From: Odoribacter sp. UBA944
GTDB lineage: Bacteria > Bacteroidota > Bacteroidia > Bacteroidales > Marinifilaceae
Direction of reading: 5' to 3'
Assembly (NCBI GenBank): GCA_002293375.1
Contig: DBDA01000034.1
Coordinates: 1,768 to 19,193, forward strand
DNA: 17,426 nt
Shown: piece after piece, positions 9,429 through 16,327 of the stretch
Numbering within the stretch: position 1 is the stretch's first letter
Layout of the letters: each line of letters opens with the position of its first letter
Made by a program: the position numbers and the translations under genes
Notes under the pieces: model-generated
Told to the model about the DNA's origin: nothing
Databases searched by the model: none
Seen by the model: only the letters and a program-made list of their open reading frames with translations

Positions 9429-9935
9429 CTACTCCTGTTTTTTCTTCAAAGCTATGAAGTAATAGAGCAATATAAAAAAGCAGGAAACTACTGTACTGCA
9501 TACAATACGCAGCAAGGTAATGGAAAAGTTGGCGAACGAGAAAGCTTCCGCCAGAATTAAAACCGTGTGAAAAGCCAGCATGGACAAAAACAGGTATTTC
9601 AGGAACCAGCCGAAACTTTTATTCAGGCCGGCGCCCGGGATGTCGTCTACCTGTTCGCGGTTGGAAGTCAATTGCAACATTTTTGGGCGGATGTAAGCGA
9701 CAAAAGTGGCCGCAGCGATATGAATGCCCACGGTGTTATTGGCCATATCCAAAACCAACCCCAGCAAAAAAGCGGTAAAAAGCACCGTCACCTTTTTTAT
9801 TTTATAGGGCATGATCAGAATAGCCAACGGGTAGATGTTGATGTGTACGAACGAGTGCAACTGTATATTGTCCAGGATCGCTATCTGGATCATGCACAGG
9901 CAGAAGAGATGTAGCAGGTATTTACTGTTATTCAT
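9429..9935 (-). CDS. mreD: MreD, rod shape-determining membrane protein
   Basis: A small inner-membrane protein of 168 residues with five or six hydrophobic segments (about 6-22, 30-45, 48-63, 69-84, 112-130, 142-162) and few charged residues outside short loops. MreD links MreC to the rest of the elongasome. The sequence is poorly conserved; identity rests on size, topology and its place between mreC and mrdA. I chose the ATG at 9935 rather than an upstream in-frame start because it gives a normal N-terminus entering the first membrane segment. It also overlaps the end of mreC by the 8 bases ATGAATAA, a typical translational-coupling overlap. The longer reading would add 35 residues with no family likeness. 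Confidence 0.85.
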   Translation of the reverse strand: MNNSKYLLHLFCLCMIQIAILDNIQLHSFVHINIYPLAILIMPYKIKKVTVLFTAFLLGLVLDMANNTVGIHIAAATFVAYIRPKMLQLTSNREQVDDIPGAGLNKSFGWFLKYLFLSMLAFHTVLILAEAFSFANFSITLLRIVCSTVVSCFFILLYYFIALKKKQE

Positions 9936-10767
9936 TGTTCTGCATTTGATCGTAAGCGGCTGTTTCCAGTTCCCGTTTTTCCTCTTTTCTCCGGTGGCCA
10001 ATAATGTATACATTCGATAGCTTCCTAAAATCGGTTGCAAGTTTTACTTTGATTGTCAGAAAATTGGCCGTCTCCCTGTCAACTGTTTCAACAAACCCGA
10101 TCACTTCTCCTTCCGGAAAGATGGAGGTGAAGCCGGATGTGACAATGGTGTCTCCCTGTTCGACATTTACGTGAAAGGGGATATCGTTCAGGTATGAGTA
10201 GCGGTAATCTTTGCCGTCCCACTGCAGAGAACCGTAATAACCGTTCTTTCGGATCTTGGCGGAAACCCGCAGGTTGGTGTTGACCAGCGGCAGAACGATT
10301 GAGTGGTGGTTGCTGACATTCTGGATAATCCCCACTACTCCGTCTATAGAGGTGACCGCCATCTCTTGGAGAATGCCCTCTTCCGTTCCCCTGTTCAGGG
10401 TGATGTAATTTTTAGTTTTGTTGTAGGTGGCGTTGATGGTTTTTCCGCTGTAAAAATGGTAGTTCGAGTCGGTGTGGAGAGAGTCCCATACCGGAACTTC
10501 CTCCAATTGGTCTGTCAATACACCTATTTTATTCCGGAGGATAGTATTCTCTTCAACCAATTTCCGGTTCTCCTGCCGCAATTCGAAATACCCCCTGATT
10601 TCTTTGACCTGCGAGGAGAGATTAAAAAAGAAGGTAGAGGTGTAGGTAGAAAAAATGGTTCGTTGGTACCGGTTGTGTTCGACTATCAATGAAAAAGCCA
10701 CAAATTCCAATAGAATAAAAATAATCGTAAAATGATACCTGAGTATAAGTTTGATAATGTTCTTCAC
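9928..10767 (-). CDS. mreC: MreC, rod shape-determining protein
   Basis: A 279-residue bitopic inner-membrane protein that scaffolds and activates PBP2/RodA. A membrane anchor (about 12-29) is followed by a coiled coil (about 52-90, rich in E/L/K heptads) and the periplasmic beta domain, with YITLNRGTEEGI and IDGVVGII (141-148) as family landmarks. The C-terminal tail is strongly charged and probably disordered. The start codon is GTG at 10767, 30 bases after mreB; no better ATG lies nearby. Its stop overlaps the start of mreD. Confidence 0.93.
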   Translation of the reverse strand: MKNIIKLILRYHFTIIFILLEFVAFSLIVEHNRYQRTIFSTYTSTFFFNLSSQVKEIRGYFELRQENRKLVEENTILRNKIGVLTDQLEEVPVWDSLHTDSNYHFYSGKTINATYNKTKNYITLNRGTEEGILQEMAVTSIDGVVGIIQNVSNHHSIVLPLVNTNLRVSAKIRKNGYYGSLQWDGKDYRYSYLNDIPFHVNVEQGDTIVTSGFTSIFPEGEVIGFVETVDRETANFLTIKVKLATDFRKLSNVYIIGHRRKEEKRELETAAYDQMQNNE

Positions 10768-10797
10768 GCCTGATGCTTCTGTGGCTCCTTCGTTCTA

Positions 10798-11820
10798 CTA
10801 TCGGAGCAGGAACGAAAATTTATCTACATTTTTCAGGGCGATGCCGGTTCCTCGTGCAACGGCCCTGAGTGGGTCCTCTGCAATGTGGAAGGGGATATTC
10901 AGCTTATCGGACAAACGTTTATCCAACCCTCTCAACAACGCCCCGCCGCCAGCCAGATAGACCCCTTTGTTGACGATATCGGCATACAGTTCGGGCGGGG
11001 TCTGTTCCAAGGCACCTAGAATGGCGATCTCGATCTTGGAGATCGATTTTTCCAGACAGTGGGCGATCTCCTGGTACGAAACCGGTACCTCTACCGGCAA
11101 TGCCGTCATCTGATTCGGTCCCTGCACGATAAAATCGGCGGGCGGCTCATCCAACTCCGACAGGGCGGAACCTACGTGGATCTTGATTTCCTCGGCCGTC
11201 CGTTCCCCGATCTTGATGTTGTGCTGGTGGCGCATATACTCCTGAATATCGTCCGTCAGGTCGTCCCCGGCAATCCGGATCGATTTGTTTGTCACAATTC
11301 CGCCTAAGGAGAGCACGGCGATCTCCGTGGTTCCCCCGCCGATGTCCACAATCATGTTCCCTTCCGGGGCCTCCACATCCAAGCCAATCCCAAGAGCGGC
11401 CGCCATCGGCTCGTAGATCATATAGACATCCCGGCCGCCGGCGTGTTCCGACGAGTCGCGCACGGCGCGCACCTCCACTTCGGTACTTCCCGAAGGAATG
11501 CAGATCACAATGCGCAGGGAAGGAGAGAAGAACTTGTTGTTGATGTTAGCCATTTTGATCATGCCCCGGATCATCTGTTCCGCCGCGTTAAAATCCGCGA
11601 TCACGCCGTCCCGCAACGGGCGGATCGTTTTGATGCTATCGTGGGTCTTTCCTTGCATCTGCCGAGCTTTCTCACCGATGGCGATCACTTTTTCCGTCCG
11701 CCTGTCTATGGCTACGATGGAGGGTTCGTTCACCACCATCTTGTCGTTGTTGATTATAATGGTATTGGCCGTTCCCAGGTCAATAGCGATATCTTGTGAT
11801 AAAAAAGAAAACAATCCCAT
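10798..11820 (-). CDS. mreB: MreB, actin-like cell shape protein
   Basis: A 340-residue actin-like ATPase that forms membrane-bound filaments and orients the elongasome. Phosphate-1 motif DIAIDLGTANT (10-20), phosphate-2 motif DIGGGTTEI (159-167), YEPMAAALGIG (136-146), and the adenosine motif YLAGGGALLRG (288-298) are all intact. The N-terminus MGLFSF could provide the usual amphipathic membrane contact. Length is normal. It starts 9 bases after the purH stop and leads the mreBCD-mrdA-rodA set. Confidence 0.97.
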   Translation of the reverse strand: MGLFSFLSQDIAIDLGTANTIIINNDKMVVNEPSIVAIDRRTEKVIAIGEKARQMQGKTHDSIKTIRPLRDGVIADFNAAEQMIRGMIKMANINNKFFSPSLRIVICIPSGSTEVEVRAVRDSSEHAGGRDVYMIYEPMAAALGIGLDVEAPEGNMIVDIGGGTTEIAVLSLGGIVTNKSIRIAGDDLTDDIQEYMRHQHNIKIGERTAEEIKIHVGSALSELDEPPADFIVQGPNQMTALPVEVPVSYQEIAHCLEKSISKIEIAILGALEQTPPELYADIVNKGVYLAGGGALLRGLDKRLSDKLNIPFHIAEDPLRAVARGTGIALKNVDKFSFLLR

Positions 11821-11829
11821 ATTTCGTAA

Positions 11830-13368
11830 TTAGTGTTTAAAGTGTCTCATTCCTGTAAATATCATTGCTATACCGTATTGGTCGGCAGCATCGATCGAAT
11901 CCTGATCCCGGACGGAGCCACCCGGTTGTATAATAGCAGTAATACCGGCTTTGTGAGCTGCCTCCACGCAATCCGCAAACGGAAAAAAGGCATCAGACGC
12001 CAATACGCTTCCTAGGATTCGTTCCCCGCCTTGCCGGATGGCATTCTCCAACGCCCAGATCCGGCTCACCTGGCCGGGACCAGTCCCAGTAGTGCATTTA
12101 TCTTTCGCCAACGCAATTCCGTTAGATTTGGTATGCTTGACAACTTTCCAGGCAAAAAGCAGGTCTTCCCACTCTGTTTTTGTCGGCTCCCGCCGGGTGA
12201 CAATCTGTATTTCCTTTGTCTCCGGAAATAAAACCGTATCCGGATCTTGGATCAACAGGCCACCCAGAACAGTTTTGGCTTTTGGGGCTTCTCTGTCCAC
12301 CCGACCGATCTCCGGTAGGCAGAGTAGGCGGATGTTTTTTTTCTGGGTCAGAATATCCAACGCCTCCTGCGAAAAGGAGGGAGCGATCACCACTTCCAAA
12401 AAGATCGGGGACATCATCTCCGCACACTCCCGGTCAATGGTCCGGTTAGCCGCCACAATGCCTCCGTATATGGAAACCGGATCTGCTTCGTAAGCCTTCC
12501 GGAATGCCCCGGAAATGGTTGCATCGCTTCCTACCCCGCAGGGATTAGCATGTTTGGCAGCAACCACCGTCGGTTCCTCAAACTCTTTTAACGCCTCCAA
12601 CGCCCCATCGGTATCTCCGATATTGTTGTAGGACAACTCTTTTCCATGAAGTTGGACTGCAGCGGTCAGGGTGCCTTCCGTACCTTTGACGGAGGCGTAA
12701 AAAACCGCCTGCTGGTGCGGATTCTCCCCATACCGCAACTCCTGCTTTTTCTCGTAGGTCAATGTAAGTGTGTCGGGTTCCCGGATCCCTAACTTCCGGC
12801 TGAAGTAATCCGCAATCAATGCGTCGTAATGCGCCGTATGGATAAATACCTTGGCGGCCAGCATCTCTTTGGTGGCCGGGGTGGTATCCCCAAACTCCTT
12901 CAATTCGGAAAGAACGTTTGCATAGTCTTTTGGATCCGTCAATACGGTGACAAATTTGTAATTTTTAGCGGCCGCCCGGATCATGGTAGGGCCGCCGATG
13001 TCGATGTTCTCGACCACCTCCTCGTGGGATACCCCCGGTTTCAGAACCGTCTGTTTGAAAGGGTAGAGGTTGCAGACAACGAGGTCGACCGGTTCAATGC
13101 CGAGTTCGTCCATCTGCCTGCGGTGGTCCTTGTTATCCCGAATAGCCAGAATGCCGCCTTCTACGTTGGGGTGCAGTGTTTTTACCCTGCCGTCAAAACA
13201 TTCGGGGAATTTGGTCAGGTCCGAAATATCCCGTACGTGAATTCCCTCTTCTTTCAGTTTTTTGTAAGTCCCTCCGGTAGATATGATCTCCCATCCCAAG
13301 GATTGCAAGGTGTTGGCAAGATCTACGATCCCCGTTTTGTCAAATACGCTTATTAATGCTTTTTTCAC
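11830..13368 (-). CDS. purH: Bifunctional AICAR transformylase / IMP cyclohydrolase
   Basis: A 512-residue cytoplasmic enzyme for the last two steps of purine synthesis: formylation of AICAR from 10-formyl-THF, then ring closure to IMP. The IMP cyclohydrolase domain (about 1-200) shows SVFDKTG, STGGT (30-34), VKTLHP and GGPTMIRAAAKN. The transformylase domain (about 205-512) shows RYGENPHQ (212-219), AAKHANPCG with the catalytic pair K272-H273, SDAFFPFAD, and the C-terminal GMRHFKH. The start is GTG at 13368, giving the standard MKKALISVFDKTG N-terminus; there is no in-frame ATG just upstream. It is the first gene of the minus-strand block and has its own promoter-like element. Being first in front of mreB is a common Bacteroidales order. 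Confidence 0.97.
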   Translation of the reverse strand: MKKALISVFDKTGIVDLANTLQSLGWEIISTGGTYKKLKEEGIHVRDISDLTKFPECFDGRVKTLHPNVEGGILAIRDNKDHRRQMDELGIEPVDLVVCNLYPFKQTVLKPGVSHEEVVENIDIGGPTMIRAAAKNYKFVTVLTDPKDYANVLSELKEFGDTTPATKEMLAAKVFIHTAHYDALIADYFSRKLGIREPDTLTLTYEKKQELRYGENPHQQAVFYASVKGTEGTLTAAVQLHGKELSYNNIGDTDGALEALKEFEEPTVVAAKHANPCGVGSDATISGAFRKAYEADPVSIYGGIVAANRTIDRECAEMMSPIFLEVVIAPSFSQEALDILTQKKNIRLLCLPEIGRVDREAPKAKTVLGGLLIQDPDTVLFPETKEIQIVTRREPTKTEWEDLLFAWKVVKHTKSNGIALAKDKCTTGTGPGQVSRIWALENAIRQGGERILGSVLASDAFFPFADCVEAAHKAGITAIIQPGGSVRDQDSIDAADQYGIAMIFTGMRHFKH

Positions 13369-13408
13369 AAATATTTCGTGTTTTTTTAGATGCTTTATTA
13401 CGATTCGA

Positions 13409-13416
13409 CAAAGTTA
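13409..13416 (-). promoter_or_regulatory. Promoter -7 box of purH and probably the whole block
   Basis: On the minus strand this reads TAACTTTG, an exact match to the Bacteroides -7 consensus TAnnTTTG. Transcription would begin near 13405, leaving a leader of about 37 bases before the GTG of purH, too short for a riboswitch. The expected -33 position (about 13436-13440) has no clear TTTG but lies on the palindrome described separately. The -7 match is seen; the promoter role is inferred. Confidence 0.6.
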
Positions 13417-13429
13417 AGAAAAAAGAATG

Positions 13430-13445
13430 TTTTCCTACAGGAAAA
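13430..13445. promoter_or_regulatory. Palindrome at the purH -33 position, candidate operator
   Basis: TTTTCCT-AC-AGGAAAA is a perfect 7+7 base inverted repeat with a 2-base centre. Its centre falls about 33 bases upstream of the inferred purH transcription start, where sigma would contact the -33 box. It could be an activator or repressor site. It may also be a weak hairpin. Confidence 0.45.
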
Positions 13446-13477
13446 ACGAGATAAATTTTTGGTTGGCTTGGTGCTAC

Positions 13478-13951
13478 TTAATTGGTTATAATCAACCGGT
13501 TGCCACTTTTGGAAACGGAATAGGGGCGGAGTGGGTAAATTTTTTGTTCCGTTTTTGTTGGTTGCCCGGAATACAGTTCGTACTGGGTTTTACAAACAGG
13601 ACAGGTAGCTATCAGGCCTTCCAGATCGGCACTGGTAAAATGGGAGGTGAGGCTGCTGCAAGCGGTACACGTGGCGTCGAAACAGGTAAAATGATCTCCA
13701 TCTGGAGTATAGATAACTACTCCGTTTCCTTTATATCCCAACGGATTACCTGTGTTGCTGTGTGTAAAGTATCGGGTGCCGTTTACCCAGGGCGCTTCGC
13801 CTCCGCCGCCGATGGTGATAACGGCGTTCCCGATCGGAACGTAGGGAACGATGTGGTCTCCTCCCAGTTTACCGGCATTTTTATCGTCGCATCCGAGATT
13901 CAGAAGTAAAAATGCGGTGATTCCGAAAAAAAAGGTTATTTTTGAAACCAT
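13478..13951 (-). CDS. Lipoprotein with a Rieske-like layout and cysteine-only motifs
   Basis: A 157-residue predicted lipoprotein. The start ATG at 13951 gives a lipoprotein signal (hydrophobic 5-19, then LNLGC, lipid-modified C21), followed by DD, which resembles the acidic surface-export signals of Bacteroidota lipoproteins. A longer reading from 14035 would put 28 unlikely residues before the signal. The mature part ends in a layout like a Rieske domain: a first metal-binding-like box CFDATCTAC (90-98), a second box CPVCKTQYELYSG (117-129), then a short stretch and YPLRPYSV. True Rieske boxes are CxH and CxxH. Here both histidines seem replaced and five cysteines (90, 95, 98, 117, 120) remain, so the site may hold Fe-S, zinc or disulfides. 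Function unknown. It points away from the small membrane protein. Confidence 0.75.
   Translation of the reverse strand: MVSKITFFFGITAFLLLNLGCDDKNAGKLGGDHIVPYVPIGNAVITIGGGGEAPWVNGTRYFTHSNTGNPLGYKGNGVVIYTPDGDHFTCFDATCTACSSLTSHFTSADLEGLIATCPVCKTQYELYSGQPTKTEQKIYPLRPYSVSKSGNRLIITN
13937..13944 (+). promoter_or_regulatory. Promoter -7 box for the small membrane protein
   Basis: TATTTTTG on the plus strand fits TAnnTTTG. Transcription would start near 13948, giving a leader of about 39 bases before the ATG at 13987. No good -33 box lies at the right distance. The box sits inside the first codons of the divergent lipoprotein gene. Confidence 0.4.
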
Positions 13952-13970
13952 TGAAATTAATTTTATCCCG

Positions 13971-13978
13971 CAAAGATA
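13971..13978 (-). promoter_or_regulatory. Promoter -7 box for the lipoprotein
   Basis: The minus strand reads TATCTTTG, a strong match to TAnnTTTG. The start would fall near 13967, about 16 bases before the ATG at 13951. The -33 match is poor. It lies just downstream of the opposing plus-strand box, so the two transcripts would overlap by roughly 20 bases. Confidence 0.55.
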
Positions 13979-13986
13979 CAAACGAA

Positions 13987-14376
13987 ATGGACAATAACAG
14001 CAGTGATCCCAACTGGGTATATATACTTTTAACAATTGTAGCTGTTGGCTTCGGTCTGTTCCGTTCTGTTCACAAGAAGTTCAGGGATATGGAGAGGTCG
14101 GAATCGTTTCCCTGGGAAGAGGAGCCTTCTTCCGAAAAATCGGAACCATCTTTCTGGTACGAAAAACCGGCCAAACCGGATCGTAAACCTTTCCTGGAAA
14201 TAGAGTATGTCGAGCGGCCGGAGTACGTACCGGCGGAGGAGAAGAAAGGGGAAACCCTGCTTGTATCAAGCCCGGTTTTTTCCAGCTCTTCGGAGAGAGA
14301 GGAGGAGGAAGCGCTCGAATTTGACCTGAAAAAAGCCATCATCTACAGCGAAATCCTCCACCGCAAATACGACTGA
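13987..14376 (+). CDS. Small membrane-anchored acidic protein, function unknown
   Basis: A 129-residue protein that I do not recognise by function. The ATG at 13987 starts MDNNSSDPN and leads into a single membrane segment (about 10-26), then a basic patch (SVHKKFR), which suggests the tail faces the cytoplasm. Residues 38-110 are acidic and rich in Pro, Ser and Glu, probably disordered. The last 18 residues, FDLKKAIIYSEILHRKYD, look like an ordered amphipathic helix and resemble a tail I have seen on small hypothetical proteins of Bacteroidales; this is from memory. An upstream TTG reading from 13942 would remove the normal N-terminus. The layout suggests an anchor that presents a short peptide to a partner; this is inference. 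Confidence 0.7.
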   Translation: MDNNSSDPNWVYILLTIVAVGFGLFRSVHKKFRDMERSESFPWEEEPSSEKSEPSFWYEKPAKPDRKPFLEIEYVERPEYVPAEEKKGETLLVSSPVFSSSSEREEEEALEFDLKKAIIYSEILHRKYD

Positions 14377-14484
14377 CCCTATCCGATTTTTCTAACATTT
14401 TTACTGTTCGCACTAAGAGTCTGTGTAAAAATTTGCACGACAGAAGCAAAGGTATAACAGGTTCCGGAACGGGTGTAAAAATCA
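14377..14484. other. Convergent gap with short palindrome and direct repeat
   Basis: The two genes converge here. GTTCCGGAAC (14461-14470) is a perfect 10-base palindrome, and GTGTAAAAAT occurs at 14423-14432 and 14473-14482. Neither makes a good intrinsic terminator, since no strong stem is followed by a T tract. Transcripts may overlap or end by another mechanism. Confidence 0.4.
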
Positions 14485-16266
14485 CTAATATACTGGAGAT
14501 GTTTTGTGCTTTAACCAGGCGGTTTCTTCGGGCGTAAGGAACGGGCTGATTTTTTCAAATATAAGGGCGTGGTAATCATTCAGCCATTTTTTCTCTTCCT
14601 CCGTCAACAATGCCGGCAGCAAAGGAGCGGTATCGAAATAGCAAAGCGTCAGGGTTGCAAATCCTAGCCACTCTCCGAAGGCATTTGAGCCTTCATCGGT
14701 GCACAAAAGCATGTTCTCGTGCCGTATACCGTATTGGCCTTCCAAGTAGACAGCCGGTTCGTTTGAAGTAACCATACCTGGCAGGAACGGCTGCTCCTTC
14801 CAATTTTGCCGGACCTCCTGCGGCCCCTCGTGTACACAGAGGAAATGACCTATCCCGTGGCCGGTACCGTGGCCGTAATTCTTTTTATTTCTCCACAAAG
14901 GATACCTGGCAACCACATCAAATCCCGCTCCGGAAGTTCCTTGGGGAAAACGGCAATTCGTTAAAGCGATCATTCCCTTCAACACCAGCGTGTAATCCTC
15001 TCGCTCCTCCGGAGTCAATTCGCCCAACGGAACTGTCCGGGTCACATCTGTTGTTCCGTAGAGATACTGCCCACCGGAGTCCAACAGATACAACCCCTTC
15101 CGCTCCAACAGGCTGTCTTTGCCCGGAAGGGCAGAGTAATGCGGAAGAGCGGCATTCCTGCCGTACGCGGAGATCGTCGGAAAACTGTCGGAGATATAAT
15201 CACTGCATACACTTCTGAACTTGGCCAGTTGCTCCGCAGCTTCGGTTTCGTTTATATCCTTTTCTCCGACGGTTTGCTCCAGCCAGTAAAAAAAGCGGGC
15301 CAATGCAATCCCGTCCTGTAAACAGGCTTTTTGGAAGCCCGCCGTTTCTGTCGGGTTTTTGACGGCTTTTTCCAAAATAACAGGCGAGCGGTTTTCCCGC
15401 ACCGTAAAACGCGAAGATACCTTATTGTATACGGCACAATTCAATGAAAACGGGTCTAGGGAAAACACCGCAGACCCCTGCAATGCATCCAAAAACAGGA
15501 ACAGATGGTGGTAATCGGCTATTTCCACGCCGACTTGCCGCAAATACTCCGCTGTTTCCCGGGCCAGCTTGTGTGTCTTTACAAAGAGGTGAGCGCTCTC
15601 TTTCCCCACGACTGCATACGAAATAACCAACGGATTGTACGGAATATCCCGTCCACGGATATTAAACAACCAGGCAATCTCATCCAAACTGCTGAACAAG
15701 ATATAATCCGCCTGTACGTCGCTCAGAAATTTCCTGACAAACAGTAACTTATTCTCTACCGATCTGCCGCAGCACGACAACTCCAACGACATTACGGGAG
15801 TATCCGGCAAGGAGGGACGGTCCAACCACAACTCTCCGAAAACATCTGTCACTTCTCGGATCCGGATATCTTTTCCGGAAAAACAGGCTTTTAAACGGGA
15901 AATCGAACTCACGGGAGTACAGAAAGGATCTATACCAACCGTTGCATTTTCCGGCAATACATCCGCCAACCATTCCGGATAATCTACTGCGCCGGGAATC
16001 CGGAGTTTGTGTAAAGTGATACTGGAATCCTGCAACTCCTTCCCGGCCTGGATAAAATAACGGGAATCCGTCCAGAGGCCGGCAACATTCGGAGTCACCA
16101 CAACTGTTCCGGAAGAGCCGGTAAAACCGGAAAGCCATTCCCGTTGTTTCCAGGGGGCAGGCAAATATTCACTGTTGTGCGGATCTGTACTGGACACGAT
16201 GTAAGCGTCCAAATTTTCCCGGGCCATAATTTCCCGCAAGGAGCATAGTTTTTTTTGTGTTGTCAT
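14485..16266 (-). CDS. Xaa-Pro aminopeptidase (aminopeptidase P, M24B)
   Basis: A 593-residue cytoplasmic metallopeptidase that removes N-terminal residues preceding proline. Two creatinase-like N-terminal domains (about 1-300) precede the pita-bread catalytic domain. The metal ligands are D396, D407, H470, E503 and E517, with supporting histidines H376, H466 and H479. Their spacing mirrors that of human XPNPEP1 nearly residue for residue, and HGTGHGIGHFLCVHEGP is textbook. The length fits this three-domain class. The ATG at 16266 is kept because the family starts with a helix before DAYIVSSTDPHNSEY; M14 is the alternative. No signal peptide is seen. It stands alone, convergent with the small membrane gene, and has a consensus-like promoter directly upstream. 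It may recycle peptides from protein breakdown. Confidence 0.95.
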   Translation of the reverse strand: MTTQKKLCSLREIMARENLDAYIVSSTDPHNSEYLPAPWKQREWLSGFTGSSGTVVVTPNVAGLWTDSRYFIQAGKELQDSSITLHKLRIPGAVDYPEWLADVLPENATVGIDPFCTPVSSISRLKACFSGKDIRIREVTDVFGELWLDRPSLPDTPVMSLELSCCGRSVENKLLFVRKFLSDVQADYILFSSLDEIAWLFNIRGRDIPYNPLVISYAVVGKESAHLFVKTHKLARETAEYLRQVGVEIADYHHLFLFLDALQGSAVFSLDPFSLNCAVYNKVSSRFTVRENRSPVILEKAVKNPTETAGFQKACLQDGIALARFFYWLEQTVGEKDINETEAAEQLAKFRSVCSDYISDSFPTISAYGRNAALPHYSALPGKDSLLERKGLYLLDSGGQYLYGTTDVTRTVPLGELTPEEREDYTLVLKGMIALTNCRFPQGTSGAGFDVVARYPLWRNKKNYGHGTGHGIGHFLCVHEGPQEVRQNWKEQPFLPGMVTSNEPAVYLEGQYGIRHENMLLCTDEGSNAFGEWLGFATLTLCYFDTAPLLPALLTEEEKKWLNDYHALIFEKISPFLTPEETAWLKHKTSPVY

Positions 16267-16271
16267 GCGTG

Positions 16272-16303
16272 TAAAGATAGTGTAGAATCAGGCTATTGAC
16301 AAA
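16272..16303 (-). promoter_or_regulatory. Promoter of the aminopeptidase gene
   Basis: On the minus strand TTTG (16303-16300) is followed after exactly 20 bases by TATCTTTA (16279-16272), close to the Bacteroides -33/-7 pattern TTTG-(19-21)-TAnnTTTG. The inferred start near 16268 leaves only about 2 bases before the ATG at 16266, which would make the transcript almost leaderless unless translation starts at the internal ATG (16227). Confidence 0.65.
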
Positions 16304-16313
16304 TAAAATATCA

Positions 16314-16325
16314 TTACAACTGTAA
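16314..16325. promoter_or_regulatory. TTACnnnnGTAA palindrome upstream of the aminopeptidase promoter
   Basis: TTACAACTGTAA, within the longer perfect palindrome CATTACA-AC-TGTAATG (16312-16327). It lies 10 bases upstream of the -33 box of the aminopeptidase promoter and has the same core as three sites in front of the XRE gene. The natural candidate for binding it is the neighbouring XRE regulator. The position suits either activation or repression by looping. Confidence 0.55.
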
Positions 16326-16327
16326 TG

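Noticed and set aside
9936..10040. Longer N-terminus of MreD
   Set aside because: It would overlap mreC by over 100 bases and adds a polar segment before the first membrane helix; the ATG at 9935 with the 8-base overlap is far more likely.
13369..13408. Purine riboswitch in the purH leader
   Set aside because: The leader is only about 37 bases long, too short for the aptamer, and no conserved core is visible.
13942..13986. Upstream in-frame extension of the small membrane protein (from TTG at 13942)
   Set aside because: It adds 15 residues with no family-like character and overlaps the inferred transcription start; the ATG at 13987 gives a cleaner N-terminus.
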